Source of the DNA: an uncultured Clostridia bacterium
GTDB taxonomy: Bacteria > Bacillota > Clostridia > Christensenellales > Borkfalkiaceae
NCBI GenBank assembly: GCA_947627955.1
Contig: CANQXZ010000002.1
Location: forward strand, 1 to 64,000
Direction: 5' to 3'
Length of the DNA stretch: 64,000 nt
Made by a program: the position numbers and the translations under genes. A model generated the notes under the pieces. The model made no database searches and had not been told where the DNA came from. It saw only the letters and a program-made list of their open reading frames with translations. Positions 44,314 to 53,261 of the stretch are shown here, one piece after another (position 1 is the first letter of the stretch; each line of letters opens with the position of its first letter).

Positions 44314-44314
44314 T

Positions 44315-44343
44315 TTGCTTAAAACAGAATTTTCAAATATAAT
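44315..44343 (+). promoter_or_regulatory. Promoter of the EamA gene, apparently leaderless
   Basis: TTGCTT, 17 bp, TATAAT, then six nt and the GTG start at 44350. Confidence 0.7.
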
Positions 44344-44349
44344 GTCAGT

Positions 44350-45315
44350 GTGAAGCTGTTCAAAGAACCAGAAAAGACCTTCTCCAAGACGTGGGTCGTT
44401 TGCATATGCGCCATTATCTGCTGCCTTTTGTGGGGCAGCGCTTTCCCTTGCGTGAAGACGGGCTATAAACTTTTCCGCATAGACGCGCCCGACGACTGGG
44501 CGACGATAATCCTGTTCGCGGGCGTGCGCTTTACCCTTGCGGGCGTGCTCGTGATAGCGTTCGGGAGCGTTTCGAGGAGGAGGTTTCTTGTGCCAAAGGC
44601 GAAAAACCTGTGGCGCGTGGGGCTTGTGGCGCTCTTCCAGACCGCCCTGCAATACACCTTTTTCTATATAGGTCTCGCCAACTGCGCGGGGGTGAAGTCC
44701 TCCGTTCTGAACGGGCTGGGCGTGTTCTTCACCATTCTCGCCGCATGCTTTATCTTCCGCACGGAAAAATTCAACCTGATAAAGCTCCTCGGGTGCCTGC
44801 TCGGCTTCGGCGGGGTGATACTCATAAACCTCGGCGACGGCTTCAACTTCGACTTCTCCCTTTTGGGCGAGGGCTTCGTGATATTTTCGGGGCTCTCCTC
44901 CGCCGTCTCCGCTGGGCTCGTGAAGGTCTTTTCCAAACACGAGGACACCACCGCCATCTGCGGCTGGCAGTTCTTCACGGGAGGGATAGTCCTCATAGCC
45001 GTGGGGCTGTGCGCGGGCGGACGGCTGACCTATTTCGACGCCCCCGCCGCCTTCATGCTGTTGTACCTCGGCTTCCTCTCCGCCTGCGCCTTTACGCTGC
45101 AGAGCTTTCTCCTAAGGTATAACCCCGTCTCGAAAGTGGCTGTGTTCAAGAGCACCAACCCCCTCTTCGGCGCGCTGTTTTCGGCTATTATCCTCAACGA
45201 GCGGGAGGAACTTTTCAGCGTTTTTACCCTGCTGGCGCTCGTTTTGGTCTGCGCGGGCATATTCGTGATCAACAAATTCGGCGAAAAACGCCCCAAAACG
45301 GTAAAAACGGAATAA
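44350..45315 (+). CDS. EamA/DMT-family transporter
   Basis: 321 residues with about ten membrane helices in two EamA halves: LLWGSAFPCVKTGY near the N terminus, and STNPLFGALFSAIIL in the second half. Drug/metabolite exporters of this family move amino acids or nucleobase-like compounds; the substrate is unknown. The GTG start lies where transcription is predicted to begin. A charged C-terminal tail (EKRPKTVKTE) is cytoplasmic. Confidence 0.88.
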   Translation: MKLFKEPEKTFSKTWVVCICAIICCLLWGSAFPCVKTGYKLFRIDAPDDWATIILFAGVRFTLAGVLVIAFGSVSRRRFLVPKAKNLWRVGLVALFQTALQYTFFYIGLANCAGVKSSVLNGLGVFFTILAACFIFRTEKFNLIKLLGCLLGFGGVILINLGDGFNFDFSLLGEGFVIFSGLSSAVSAGLVKVFSKHEDTTAICGWQFFTGGIVLIAVGLCAGGRLTYFDAPAAFMLLYLGFLSACAFTLQSFLLRYNPVSKVAVFKSTNPLFGALFSAIILNEREELFSVFTLLALVLVCAGIFVINKFGEKRPKTVKTE

Positions 45316-45343
45316 AAATTTTTTCAAACACCGATATTTTTGA

Positions 45344-45372
45344 TTGTAAAATAGATTTTTTAATGTTATAAT
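45344..45372 (+). promoter_or_regulatory. Promoter of secG
   Basis: TTGTAA, 17 bp, TATAAT; the leader has a small GCGGT/ACCGC hairpin. Confidence 0.8.
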
Positions 45373-45423
45373 AGCTTATGCGGTGAAAGGAACCGCTTTA
45401 TTTACAGACAGAGGTTTTGTTCT

Positions 45424-45723
45424 ATGGTCATGTTACTTGCCAATACAATGGACCCCGAGATAGCCTACCCGCTCTATTGGGTGTTCAACATAGCTTGCAT
45501 ATCGCTGCTCTTTCTGACGGCGCTCATCTCTATCATAATGATCCTCTTCCAGAAGAGCAACTCGGACGGCATTCAGGGCATAACGGCTTCCAGCGAGACT
45601 TTCTTCGGCAAACACAAGGGCAACAGCATCGAAGCCAAACTGAAAAAGTGGACGTGGATCTGTCTCGCGGTGATGGCGGTGCTCGCCATCGCGGTGTACG
45701 TGGTACAGTTGCTCGTTGCCTGA
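45424..45723 (+). CDS. secG: Preprotein translocase subunit SecG
   Basis: 99 residues with two membrane helices. The family loop LFQKSNSDGIQGITASSETFFG joins them. Forms SecYEG. It heads the secG-rnr-smpB cluster typical of Bacillota. The start may also be ATG 45430. Confidence 0.93.
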   Translation: MVMLLANTMDPEIAYPLYWVFNIACISLLFLTALISIIMILFQKSNSDGIQGITASSETFFGKHKGNSIEAKLKKWTWICLAVMAVLAIAVYVVQLLVA

Positions 45724-45741
45724 AAATAAATGAGAACACGC

Positions 45742-45769
45742 AAGCGGCTTAAAGGTTAAGCCGCTTTTA
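45742..45769 (+). terminator. Terminator or attenuator between secG and rnr
   Basis: AAGCGGCTTAA / TTAAGCCGCTT hairpin with TTTTAT, ending 17 nt before the rnr ATG. Confidence 0.7.
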
Positions 45770-45786
45770 TTCACCTCACGATACAT

Positions 45787-47718
45787 ATGAAAGCGGAAAT
45801 AATACATCATAAAAACGCGCGCAAGGGCGCAAAGGGCGCGCCCCGCCGCCCGCTCGCGGCGCGGCGGGGCGTGCTCGAGGGGAACGAGCGGGGATTCGCC
45901 TTTATAAAGCCCGCAGACGGCGGAGAGGACTACTTCGTCCCCGCAAAGTACTTAAAGGGCGCATATCACGGCGACGAAGTGCTCTTTTCCCCCGTGCGCG
46001 GCACGGCGGACAGGGCTGAAATTTTAGGGATCGCCGCAAGGAACCCCTCCCCCGCCGTCGGCACGGTGGTATTCGAAAAGAGATACGCCCTTCTCTATCC
46101 CGACGACAGGCGCAGACCCGTTTTATATATCCCCCGCGACGGGCTCGGCGGGGCGCAGAACGGGCAAAAGGCGGTGTGCCGCATAACCTCCTATCCCAAG
46201 GGCAGACCGCCCGTCGCCGCGGTGGAAGAGATACTCGGCGAAGAGGGCGAGCTCGCCGCGGAAGAGCTCTCCATAGTCAGAGCGTACGGGCTCCGCGAAG
46301 AGTTCCCCGGGGACGTTTTAAAGGAAGCCGCGGAGCTCAGCCGCGAAAAGACGGATACGGCGGGGCGGCGCGATCTGAGGGACAGGACAATATTTACCAT
46401 CGACGGTGAGGACACGCGGGACATGGACGACGCCGTAAGCCTTGAAAGGCGGGACGGCAAGTTCATTCTCGGCGTGCACATAGCCGACGTAACGCACTAC
46501 GTAGAGCCCCACTCCCCCACGGACAGGGAGGCGTACAGCCGCGGCACCTCTGTATACTTCCCCGACCGCGCGATACCGATGCTCCCCGAAGCCCTCTCCA
46601 ACGGGATATGTTCCTTAAACGAGGGCGAGGACAGATATTGCCTCACCTGCGAGCTGACTTTCGGCGGCGGGGGCGAACGCCTCGGCTGCGAGTTCTACGG
46701 AAGCGTGATAAGAAGCCGCCGCAAGACCTCTTATAAGGACGTAGCCGCCGTGCTCGCGGGCGATGTGCGGGCGCGGGAAAAATACGCCGACATAGCGGGC
46801 GTTTTAGACGATATGCACGAGCTCTGCCGCCTCCTCAAAAAGAGGCGGAGCGAGGCTGGCAGCATTGACTTCGACGTGCGCGAGCCCGAAATACTGTTCA
46901 AAGACGGAAAAGTGGATATCCCCGTGCGGGAGCGGCTGTGCTCGGAAGAGCTGATAGAGCAGTTTATGATAGCCGCCAATGAAGCCGCCGCCCTCTTCCT
47001 CATAAAGCGCGGGGCGCGCTGCCTCTACCGCGTGCACGAGAGACCGACGGCGGAAAAATGCGCGGCGTTCGCGGCGTTCATGCGCGATCTGGGCATAGAA
47101 GTAAAATCAGACTGCGACGACCCTCAGCCCGCTGATTTTAAAAGGGCGCTTGAAAGGGCTAAGGACAAGCCCTGCGCCGCCGTAGCCAACAGATTTACCC
47201 TGCGCAGCATGCAAAAGGCGAGGTATTCCCCCGCGTGCGAGGGGCACTTCGGGCTGGCTCTTTCGCACTACTGCCACTTCACCTCCCCCATCCGCAGATA
47301 TCCCGACATTACGGTGCACCGCGCCATAAAGGACATACTTTCGGGGAAGGGCTGCGGGCAGGACAAGGACTTTATAAAGGAAGCCGCGGAACGGTGTTCG
47401 GCGGCGGAACGGAACGCGGAAGCCGCGGAGAGGGCTGTGGACGACCTGTACGTCCTCGCCTACATGAACGACAGGATAGGCGAAGAAGCCTGCGGCACTG
47501 TCTCGGGCGTGACGGCGCACGGGATATACGTGGAGCTCGACAACGCTGCCGAGGGGCTGGTGCCCGCCGAGGATCTGCCCGACGGCGAATACACCTTTTA
47601 CGAGGACAAAATGCTGCTCTCGGGCAAGAGGCGCTCCTTCCGCCCCGGGCAGAGGGTGAAAGTCATGATCGCCTCATGCGACCTCGGGAGGATGAAAGCG
47701 CTGTTAAAGTTGCTTTAA
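45787..47718 (+). CDS. rnr: Ribonuclease R
   Basis: 643 residues, 3'-5' exoribonuclease that degrades structured and tmRNA-rescued messages. OB-like segments (GVLEGNERGFAFI near 29) lead to the RNB catalytic domain with the Asp cluster FTIDGEDTRDMDDAV near 210, then a C-terminal S1 domain (about 565-643). The usual N-terminal winged helix and the basic C-terminal tail are missing, so it is shorter than most. No Shine-Dalgarno sequence precedes the ATG, which follows a terminator-like hairpin. An internal start is possible. Confidence 0.92.
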   Translation: MKAEIIHHKNARKGAKGAPRRPLAARRGVLEGNERGFAFIKPADGGEDYFVPAKYLKGAYHGDEVLFSPVRGTADRAEILGIAARNPSPAVGTVVFEKRYALLYPDDRRRPVLYIPRDGLGGAQNGQKAVCRITSYPKGRPPVAAVEEILGEEGELAAEELSIVRAYGLREEFPGDVLKEAAELSREKTDTAGRRDLRDRTIFTIDGEDTRDMDDAVSLERRDGKFILGVHIADVTHYVEPHSPTDREAYSRGTSVYFPDRAIPMLPEALSNGICSLNEGEDRYCLTCELTFGGGGERLGCEFYGSVIRSRRKTSYKDVAAVLAGDVRAREKYADIAGVLDDMHELCRLLKKRRSEAGSIDFDVREPEILFKDGKVDIPVRERLCSEELIEQFMIAANEAAALFLIKRGARCLYRVHERPTAEKCAAFAAFMRDLGIEVKSDCDDPQPADFKRALERAKDKPCAAVANRFTLRSMQKARYSPACEGHFGLALSHYCHFTSPIRRYPDITVHRAIKDILSGKGCGQDKDFIKEAAERCSAAERNAEAAERAVDDLYVLAYMNDRIGEEACGTVSGVTAHGIYVELDNAAEGLVPAEDLPDGEYTFYEDKMLLSGKRRSFRPGQRVKVMIASCDLGRMKALLKLL

Positions 47719-47723
47719 ACGTT

Positions 47724-47751
47724 TTGCACGCCGCAAAATATGTGATATAAT
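47724..47751 (+). promoter_or_regulatory. Promoter of smpB, nearly leaderless
   Basis: TTGCAC, 16 bp, TATAAT; 11 nt to the ATG with no Shine-Dalgarno sequence. Confidence 0.7.
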
Positions 47752-47762
47752 TACCGTATACG

Positions 47763-48212
47763 ATGAGACAGATAGCATATAACAGATACGCCGGTTTCGA
47801 ATATTTCATACTCGAAAAGTACGAGGCGGGAATAGTGCTCGAAGGAGCGGAGGTCAAATCCCTGCGCGCGGGAAACTGCAATCTCAGGGACAGCTTTTGC
47901 ATACTCCGCGGCGGGGAGCTCATTCTCAAAAATATGCACATACCCGTATACGACAAGTCGGGGGCGTTCTCCACAAAGGACTCCAAGCGCGACAGAAAAC
48001 TTCTGATGCACCGCGCCGAGATCTCGCGGCTTGCGGGCAAGATGAACGAAAAGGGTTATACCCTCCTGCCCATCTCCCTCTACTTTTCGGGGAGCCTTGT
48101 AAAGGCGGAGATAGCTCTCTGCAAGGGCAAAAAGACTTACGATAAAAAGCGGACGATAGCCGAGCGCGACAAAAAGCGCGAGCTCGACCGCGAAATAAAA
48201 AGATATATCTGA
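47763..48212 (+). CDS. smpB: SsrA-binding protein SmpB
   Basis: 149 residues. Carries tmRNA to stalled ribosomes. The fold-defining GIVLEGAEVKSLRAG and the C-terminal tail (KKTYDKKRTIAERDKKRELDR, helical in the ribosome) are intact. It follows rnr, with its own promoter in the 44 nt gap. Its RNA partner ssrA is 34 kb away. Confidence 0.97.
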   Translation: MRQIAYNRYAGFEYFILEKYEAGIVLEGAEVKSLRAGNCNLRDSFCILRGGELILKNMHIPVYDKSGAFSTKDSKRDRKLLMHRAEISRLAGKMNEKGYTLLPISLYFSGSLVKAEIALCKGKKTYDKKRTIAERDKKRELDREIKRYI

Positions 48213-48240
48213 CCCGCATAGCGGGCAGCGGAGGCAACCC

Positions 48241-49512
48241 ATGAAAAAATACAAACCCGATACTCTGTGCGTGCAGGCGGGCTATTCGCCCGAGAGCGGA
48301 GAAGCGCGCATTCCGCCCATAGTGCAGTCCACTACCTTCTACTACGAAAAGACCCGCGACATGGCGGATCTGTTCGATTTGAAGAGCGACGGATACTTCT
48401 ATTCCCGCCTCGCGAACCCCACGGTGGCGGCGTTCGAGGGGAAAGTAGCCGCCCTCGAAGGGGGCGTGTGCGGCATAGGCTGTTCCTCGGGAATGGCGGC
48501 GACGGCGCTCACCGTGATGACGGTGGCGGGCGCGGGCGACAACATACTCTCCTCCTCCGCGGTGTACGGCGGCACATACAACCTCTTTGCGGTGACGCTG
48601 CCCAAGCTCGGGATAGAATGCAGGTTTTTCGACCCCGACGCGCCCGAAGAAGAGATAGAAAAGCTGATAGACGGCAAGACCCGCCTCATATTCACGGAAA
48701 CTATCGCCAACCCCGCGATAGTGGTGCTCGACTTTGAAAAGATAGCGCGCGTCGCCAAAAAGTACGGCGTTCTGTTCGCGGTGGACAACACCCTCGCCAC
48801 GCCCGTTCTGTGCAGACCCGCCGAATGGGGGGCGAACATAATCGTCCACTCCTCCTCAAAATATCTCGACGGGCACGCTGCGGCGCTCGGCGGAATGATA
48901 GTGGACGCGGGCAACTTCGCCTTTAAGGGCAACGAAAGATATCCCTATTTCAACATTCCCGACGAGAGCTATCACGGGCTCGTGTACGCGGAGCAGCCCG
49001 TAGCCTTCGGCACCAAGTGCCGCGCGCAGATGATGCGCGATCTCGGCGCGATAATGAGCCCGCAGAACGGCTTTTTGTCCTACATAGGCTGCGATACGCT
49101 CGCGCTCAGAATGGAGAGGCATAGCCGCAACGCCGAGCGCGCGGCGGCATATCTTGCGGCGCACCCCAAGATAGAGTGGGTCAAACACCCCTCCCTCAAA
49201 GGGGACAAATATCACGCGCTCGCCCGCAAATATCTCCCCGCGGGACAGGGCGGAATGCTCAGCTTCGGCATTAAGGGCAGCGTGGAAAAGTGCGCGCAGT
49301 TCATGGAGTCGCTCTCCCTCATAACGCAGGAGACGCACGTCGCCGACGTGCGCAGCTGCGTGCTCCACCCCGCCTCCACCACGCACCGCCAGCTCTCGGA
49401 AGAGGATCTGAAAGCCGCGGGCGTGCCGCACAACCTCATAAGGCTCTCCGTCGGCATAGAGGACCCCGACGACATCATCGCCGACCTCGAAGCGGCGCTT
49501 GAAAAAGTATAA
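48241..49512 (+). CDS. metY: O-acetylhomoserine sulfhydrylase (Cys/Met PLP-enzyme family)
   Basis: 423 residues. Makes homocysteine from O-acetylhomoserine and sulfide. The PLP Lys is Lys207 in HSSSKYLDGH; YSRLANPT and GCSSGMAA line the cofactor pocket. The length fits MetY better than the roughly 390-residue MetB/MetC. GGAGG precedes the ATG, and metA follows 20 nt later, which supports the assignment. Confidence 0.9.
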   Translation: MKKYKPDTLCVQAGYSPESGEARIPPIVQSTTFYYEKTRDMADLFDLKSDGYFYSRLANPTVAAFEGKVAALEGGVCGIGCSSGMAATALTVMTVAGAGDNILSSSAVYGGTYNLFAVTLPKLGIECRFFDPDAPEEEIEKLIDGKTRLIFTETIANPAIVVLDFEKIARVAKKYGVLFAVDNTLATPVLCRPAEWGANIIVHSSSKYLDGHAAALGGMIVDAGNFAFKGNERYPYFNIPDESYHGLVYAEQPVAFGTKCRAQMMRDLGAIMSPQNGFLSYIGCDTLALRMERHSRNAERAAAYLAAHPKIEWVKHPSLKGDKYHALARKYLPAGQGGMLSFGIKGSVEKCAQFMESLSLITQETHVADVRSCVLHPASTTHRQLSEEDLKAAGVPHNLIRLSVGIEDPDDIIADLEAALEKV

Positions 49513-49532
49513 CTGAAAGGTAACGCAGAAAT

Positions 49533-50462
49533 ATGCCCATAGTCATCGACAAAGACCTGCCTGCATACAAAATACTGACGGGCGAGAGGCTGTTCGTCAT
49601 GGACAGCGAACGGGCGGTGAACCAGCAGATCCGCCCCATCGAGATCGCAATTTTAAACCTCATGCCCACGAAGGAGACGACGGAGACGCAGTTCATGCGC
49701 CTGCTTTCGAACTCCCCTTTGCAGGTGAACATAACGCTCGTTAAGACGAGCTCTTACAGCGCGACGCACACGGACGCGCAGTATCTCGGCAAGTTTTACA
49801 AGAGTTTCAGGGAAATAGTCTCCAAAAAGTTCGACGGCATGATAATCACGGGCGCGCCCGTGGAGAACATGCCGTTCGAAAAGGTGGCGTATTGGCATGA
49901 GCTCGAGGAGATAATGGACTGGACGCGCTCAAACGTCACCTCCACCATATTCATATGCTGGGGCGCGCAGGCGGCGCTGTACCACTTCTACGGCATAAAA
50001 AAGCACCCCTTGAAGGACAAGTGCTTCGGCATATTCGCCCACCAGAGGATATTGGACGGGGTAGCCGAGCCGCTCATGAGGGGCATTTCCGACGAGTTCC
50101 ACATGCCGCACTCCCGCCACACCATAATCTACGCGAAGGACATAATGCACGTGCCCGGGTTGAAGATATTGGCGTACTCGAAAAGGGCGGGCGCGTCCAT
50201 AATAAAGAGCATGGACAACAGACAGGTGTTCGTCACGGGGCACATGGAATACGACCGCTACACCCTCAAAAACGAGTACGAGCGCGATCTTGAAAAGGGA
50301 CTGCCCGTAAAGCCGCCCGTAAACTACTTTACGGACGGGAGCATGGAAGCGGTGAAGATGAATTGGACTTCCACCGCCAACCTCTTCTACATAAATTGGC
50401 TGAACTACTACGTATATCAGGTCACGCCTTACGACATAAACAGCATAGACCATACTACCTGA
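49533..50462 (+). CDS. metA: Homoserine O-acetyltransferase (MetA fold)
   Basis: 309 residues. Catalytic Cys142 (ICWGAQAALYH) and a later YAKD/HMEYDR region complete the MetA centre. Residue 111 is Glu (TGAPVE), the residue that gives acetyl-CoA rather than succinyl-CoA specificity in this family. Despite the MetA fold, the product is therefore probably O-acetylhomoserine, the substrate of the adjacent MetY. Confidence 0.93.
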   Translation: MPIVIDKDLPAYKILTGERLFVMDSERAVNQQIRPIEIAILNLMPTKETTETQFMRLLSNSPLQVNITLVKTSSYSATHTDAQYLGKFYKSFREIVSKKFDGMIITGAPVENMPFEKVAYWHELEEIMDWTRSNVTSTIFICWGAQAALYHFYGIKKHPLKDKCFGIFAHQRILDGVAEPLMRGISDEFHMPHSRHTIIYAKDIMHVPGLKILAYSKRAGASIIKSMDNRQVFVTGHMEYDRYTLKNEYERDLEKGLPVKPPVNYFTDGSMEAVKMNWTSTANLFYINWLNYYVYQVTPYDINSIDHTT

Positions 50463-50484
50463 CGGCTTAAAATGAAAGGATATT

Positions 50485-50527
50485 AAGGGCGCGCCGCCGC
50501 GGAGATCCGCGGCGGCGCGCCCTTATC
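50485..50527. terminator. Bidirectional terminator
   Basis: AAGGGCGCGCCGCCGCGGA and its complement around GA; shared by metA (+) and the protease gene (-). Confidence 0.8.
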
Positions 50528-50541
50528 TTATAGCCGTCGTT

Positions 50542-51843
50542 TTATTTGCATTGTTCCATCTCGGGAGACGTGCGCACCGTGATGCTGTTGCCACTCCTTT
50601 TTACGGTATATTCCACGAAATATCCCTCCCTCGCGGAGAGGAGCACGTCGTCAATATTGAAGCTGCGGAGTATCTCCATGTCCTCGACCGTGCCGCCCGA
50701 GGCGTCGGTTATCTTTATCCGCTCTATCACGTCGCCCGCCATAAAGCCGCCGTACGTCATGCTGACTGTGACGGTGTCCGTTATCTTAGTCACGCTGAGA
50801 GCGGTATCGTAGCGCGTATCGGACGAGACTGTGACGGGAACGTTGAACACCGCGCGCGTGACGCCCGGTTCACCCGCCGCTCCGCAGCCGTCGGCAAACA
50901 GCTTCCACAGCCGCTTGCAGTACGAGCCCGCGAGCACGTAGCCCATGTTGTCCACCTCTTCTCCCGTCATCTTGGAGTTGACTATGCCGAGGAGCCTGCC
51001 CGAAGCGTCGAAGAGCCCGCCGCCCGAATTTCCGCCGTTGATAGCCGCGTCCGTGCGGATAACGCGGTAACTTATATCCTGCCCGCCGCTTAAAGGGGAG
51101 AGCTCTATTACCTCGCTCTCGCGGCTTATTATGCCCTCCGTTACGGAAAAGCCGTCCCCCTCGGGGTTGCCTACGGCGTATACCCTTTCGCCCACGTACA
51201 CCTCTTCCCTTTCGCAGAACTCCGCGGCGCGGAAGTCGCCCGAAACTATGAGCGGGGAGGTTATTTTGAGGAGCGCGAGGTCGTACGTCTCGGAGGAGGC
51301 GACTATCTCCGCGGGAAAGTCGTTTTGCGTATTCAGATCGTCGTCGCCGTAAAAGGAAACGTATACCGACTTGGCGTAGGCGGCGTTGTCTATCCTGTCG
51401 TCCGCGGCGGTAGTCCCGTCGGTGACGTCGCAGTAAACGACGTGGCAGTTGGTGAGGATATACGCCTCTCCCGTGGTCTTATCCGCCTCGACCATAACGC
51501 CCGAGCCCGCGAACCACGCCGTGTCGCTGTACAGCCCGCGGCGGTAGCTGAACCCGCTCAGAACAGCCACGCAGGATAAAAGGGAGCGGTTCACGGACGC
51601 CCTTATGTTCACGTCGTCCGACGTGCTGACGTCTATGCCCGCGAGATATTCCTTTAAAAATTCCGAAAAGCTGAGGGAGGGCAGTCCCTCCTTTCCCCTT
51701 TCCGTATTCGCGGCTTCGTATATCTCATAGATATCGAGATCGCGCCCGTCCCTCCCCGCTTTGGAGTTTGCAAACGAGCAGCCGCACATCACGGTCGCCG
51801 CCGCCGTGACGGCGGCAAGAAACGCGCATAAAAATTTTTTCAT
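50542..51843 (-). CDS. Exported HtrA-like serine protease, probable lipoprotein
   Basis: 433 residues. A signal segment ends MCGC (Cys20/Cys22), so membrane attachment by lipid is likely. A trypsin-like domain follows with His134 (TNCHVV), Asp188 (YDLALL) and Ser273 (GGNSGG). The C-terminal 130 residues resemble a divergent PDZ-like module (GGFMAGDVIERIKITDASG). Degrades or senses misfolded extracytoplasmic proteins. The ATG overlaps the stop of the pyrophosphorylase gene by 4 nt. Confidence 0.88.
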   Translation of the reverse strand: MKKFLCAFLAAVTAAATVMCGCSFANSKAGRDGRDLDIYEIYEAANTERGKEGLPSLSFSEFLKEYLAGIDVSTSDDVNIRASVNRSLLSCVAVLSGFSYRRGLYSDTAWFAGSGVMVEADKTTGEAYILTNCHVVYCDVTDGTTAADDRIDNAAYAKSVYVSFYGDDDLNTQNDFPAEIVASSETYDLALLKITSPLIVSGDFRAAEFCEREEVYVGERVYAVGNPEGDGFSVTEGIISRESEVIELSPLSGGQDISYRVIRTDAAINGGNSGGGLFDASGRLLGIVNSKMTGEEVDNMGYVLAGSYCKRLWKLFADGCGAAGEPGVTRAVFNVPVTVSSDTRYDTALSVTKITDTVTVSMTYGGFMAGDVIERIKITDASGGTVEDMEILRSFNIDDVLLSAREGYFVEYTVKRSGNSITVRTSPEMEQCK

Positions 51844-53057
51844 AGATTCACACCGTTCAATTTCAGAAGTTCCCTCGCCGACTCCACGCTGTCGCAGCCC
51901 GTGGCGTTTTTGACGGGGGCGAATTCGCGCTGCCTGTCCACCTCGAAGGCGAGGCAACTGCCCATCATCTTGACCATGTCCACGACGAGAGTCTCGAATT
52001 TGTAGCCGCACGGCTCCTCGGGGCAGACCCGCACGCCGTTTTCCATGTGGGGGATCTTCTTCTCCGCGAGGTGATAGGGGAGCTTGCCCGAGAGGGTGGC
52101 GTTGAGGTCGTGCACGTTGAAAAGATAGTTGAGGGTCACACCGTAGCAGTACACGAGCTCGCCCTTCTTCTTTTTGTTTTTCAGCTTTTCGGGCATCTCG
52201 TAGTACTCCACGATGGCGGGCTTGCCGCCCTCGTTGCAAAGAACGCCCACCTTTTCGTCGGGAGACACCTTTTTTACGACTTTCGCCCCGCACCTGCACC
52301 TTTTAAGCACGGTCGCGCCTATGAAGACGGGGTCGCAGATGCGTTGGAGAACGTTGTCCACGCTGTAAACGTTGAGCCACTCTATATTCTCCCTCTCGAT
52401 GATCTTGTTAAGACCGCTGTTTATGAGGGAGGAATACCAGCCGCCGTTGCCGTTGGGGGCGAGGGACAGACGGCTCTTAGTATCCAGAAACACCTTGCCG
52501 TTGAAATCGCACGTGGGCGCGAGGTCCTGCACATAGAAGTGTATCCTGTCCCTCGGATAGCCGAAGAAGTCGTGCGATTCGAAGAATTCCACCGTTTCGG
52601 ATTTGTTTATGTAGCTCGTCATTATGAAGAGGGGGAAATGCCTGCCCGTGGACGAGGTGACCTCCTCTATGTTGCGCATCTGCTGTTCGAAGATGGACAG
52701 CTCGCGCGTGACGCCTATATTGAACATTCCCTTCGGCTTGTCCGACCCAAGACGGGAGCCCTGTCCGCCAGCGAGCAGTACGGCGCCCACCTTGCCCTCG
52801 TTGAGAAGGGTCTCGCCCACCGCCTTGAACTGCGGCTTGCGGCGGGCTATCTCCTGCAAGCTCACCGCGCCTATCGGGGTTATCTTGCCCGCCTTTTTCT
52901 GCGTGTTTTTGCCTATGTTTTTAAGTATGTTGAAATTGGTATTTTCTATATCGTTCAAAAGGGCGGACTGCTCTTCCTTGTCCAGCTCGTCGAAATAGTC
53001 CAAAAGCTGTTCCTGCCCGCGCAATTTAAGATATGCTTTCGCCCGTGCGTAATTCAT
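51840..53057 (-). CDS. UDP-sugar pyrophosphorylase (UDPGP/UAP1 family)
   Basis: 405 residues. Family A nucleotidyltransferase of the eukaryote-like type: LAGGQGSRLG at 95-104 followed by SDKPKGMF, and an NGNGGWYSSL loop. Related bacterial enzymes make UDP-GlcNAc, UDP-GalNAc or UDP-glucose; the sugar is not resolved. Start at ATG 53057 with GAAGGA upstream; an in-frame TTG at 53114 has no ribosome-binding site. Co-transcribed with the protease gene. Confidence 0.85.
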   Translation of the reverse strand: MNYARAKAYLKLRGQEQLLDYFDELDKEEQSALLNDIENTNFNILKNIGKNTQKKAGKITPIGAVSLQEIARRKPQFKAVGETLLNEGKVGAVLLAGGQGSRLGSDKPKGMFNIGVTRELSIFEQQMRNIEEVTSSTGRHFPLFIMTSYINKSETVEFFESHDFFGYPRDRIHFYVQDLAPTCDFNGKVFLDTKSRLSLAPNGNGGWYSSLINSGLNKIIERENIEWLNVYSVDNVLQRICDPVFIGATVLKRCRCGAKVVKKVSPDEKVGVLCNEGGKPAIVEYYEMPEKLKNKKKKGELVYCYGVTLNYLFNVHDLNATLSGKLPYHLAEKKIPHMENGVRVCPEEPCGYKFETLVVDMVKMMGSCLAFEVDRQREFAPVKNATGCDSVESARELLKLNGVNL

Positions 53058-53116
53058 AAATATATCCTTCGATGGAATGTCATCCCGCCCGCAGACGGGA
53101 CAATATATTAACAAGC

Positions 53117-53145
53117 ATTATACTATATTGTAAAAAATATGTCAA
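53117..53145 (-). promoter_or_regulatory. Promoter of the pyrophosphorylase-protease pair
   Basis: Minus strand: TTGACA, 17 bp, TATAAT. The leader of about 55 nt carries a TCCCG/CGGGA hairpin. Confidence 0.85.
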
Positions 53146-53172
53146 CAAATATGCCAAAATCGAAAAATGGTA

Positions 53173-53201
53173 TTGAAAAATTTATCCGAACGTTATATAA
53201 T
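53173..53201 (+). promoter_or_regulatory. Promoter of the Nudix gene
   Basis: TTGAAA, 17 bp, TATAAT; AAGGAG precedes the ATG. Confidence 0.8.
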
Positions 53202-53261
53202 AGAGTTATAGGTTTCGGGAATGCGTTCCAAACGCATAAAAAACCGTAAGGAGAAGAAATT

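Noticed and set aside
53058-53114. N-terminal extension of the pyrophosphorylase with a CPVCGR zinc-ribbon-like motif from a TTG start
   Set aside because: There is no ribosome-binding site at the TTG, the region is the promoter leader with a hairpin, and a good start with GAAGGA lies at 53057.
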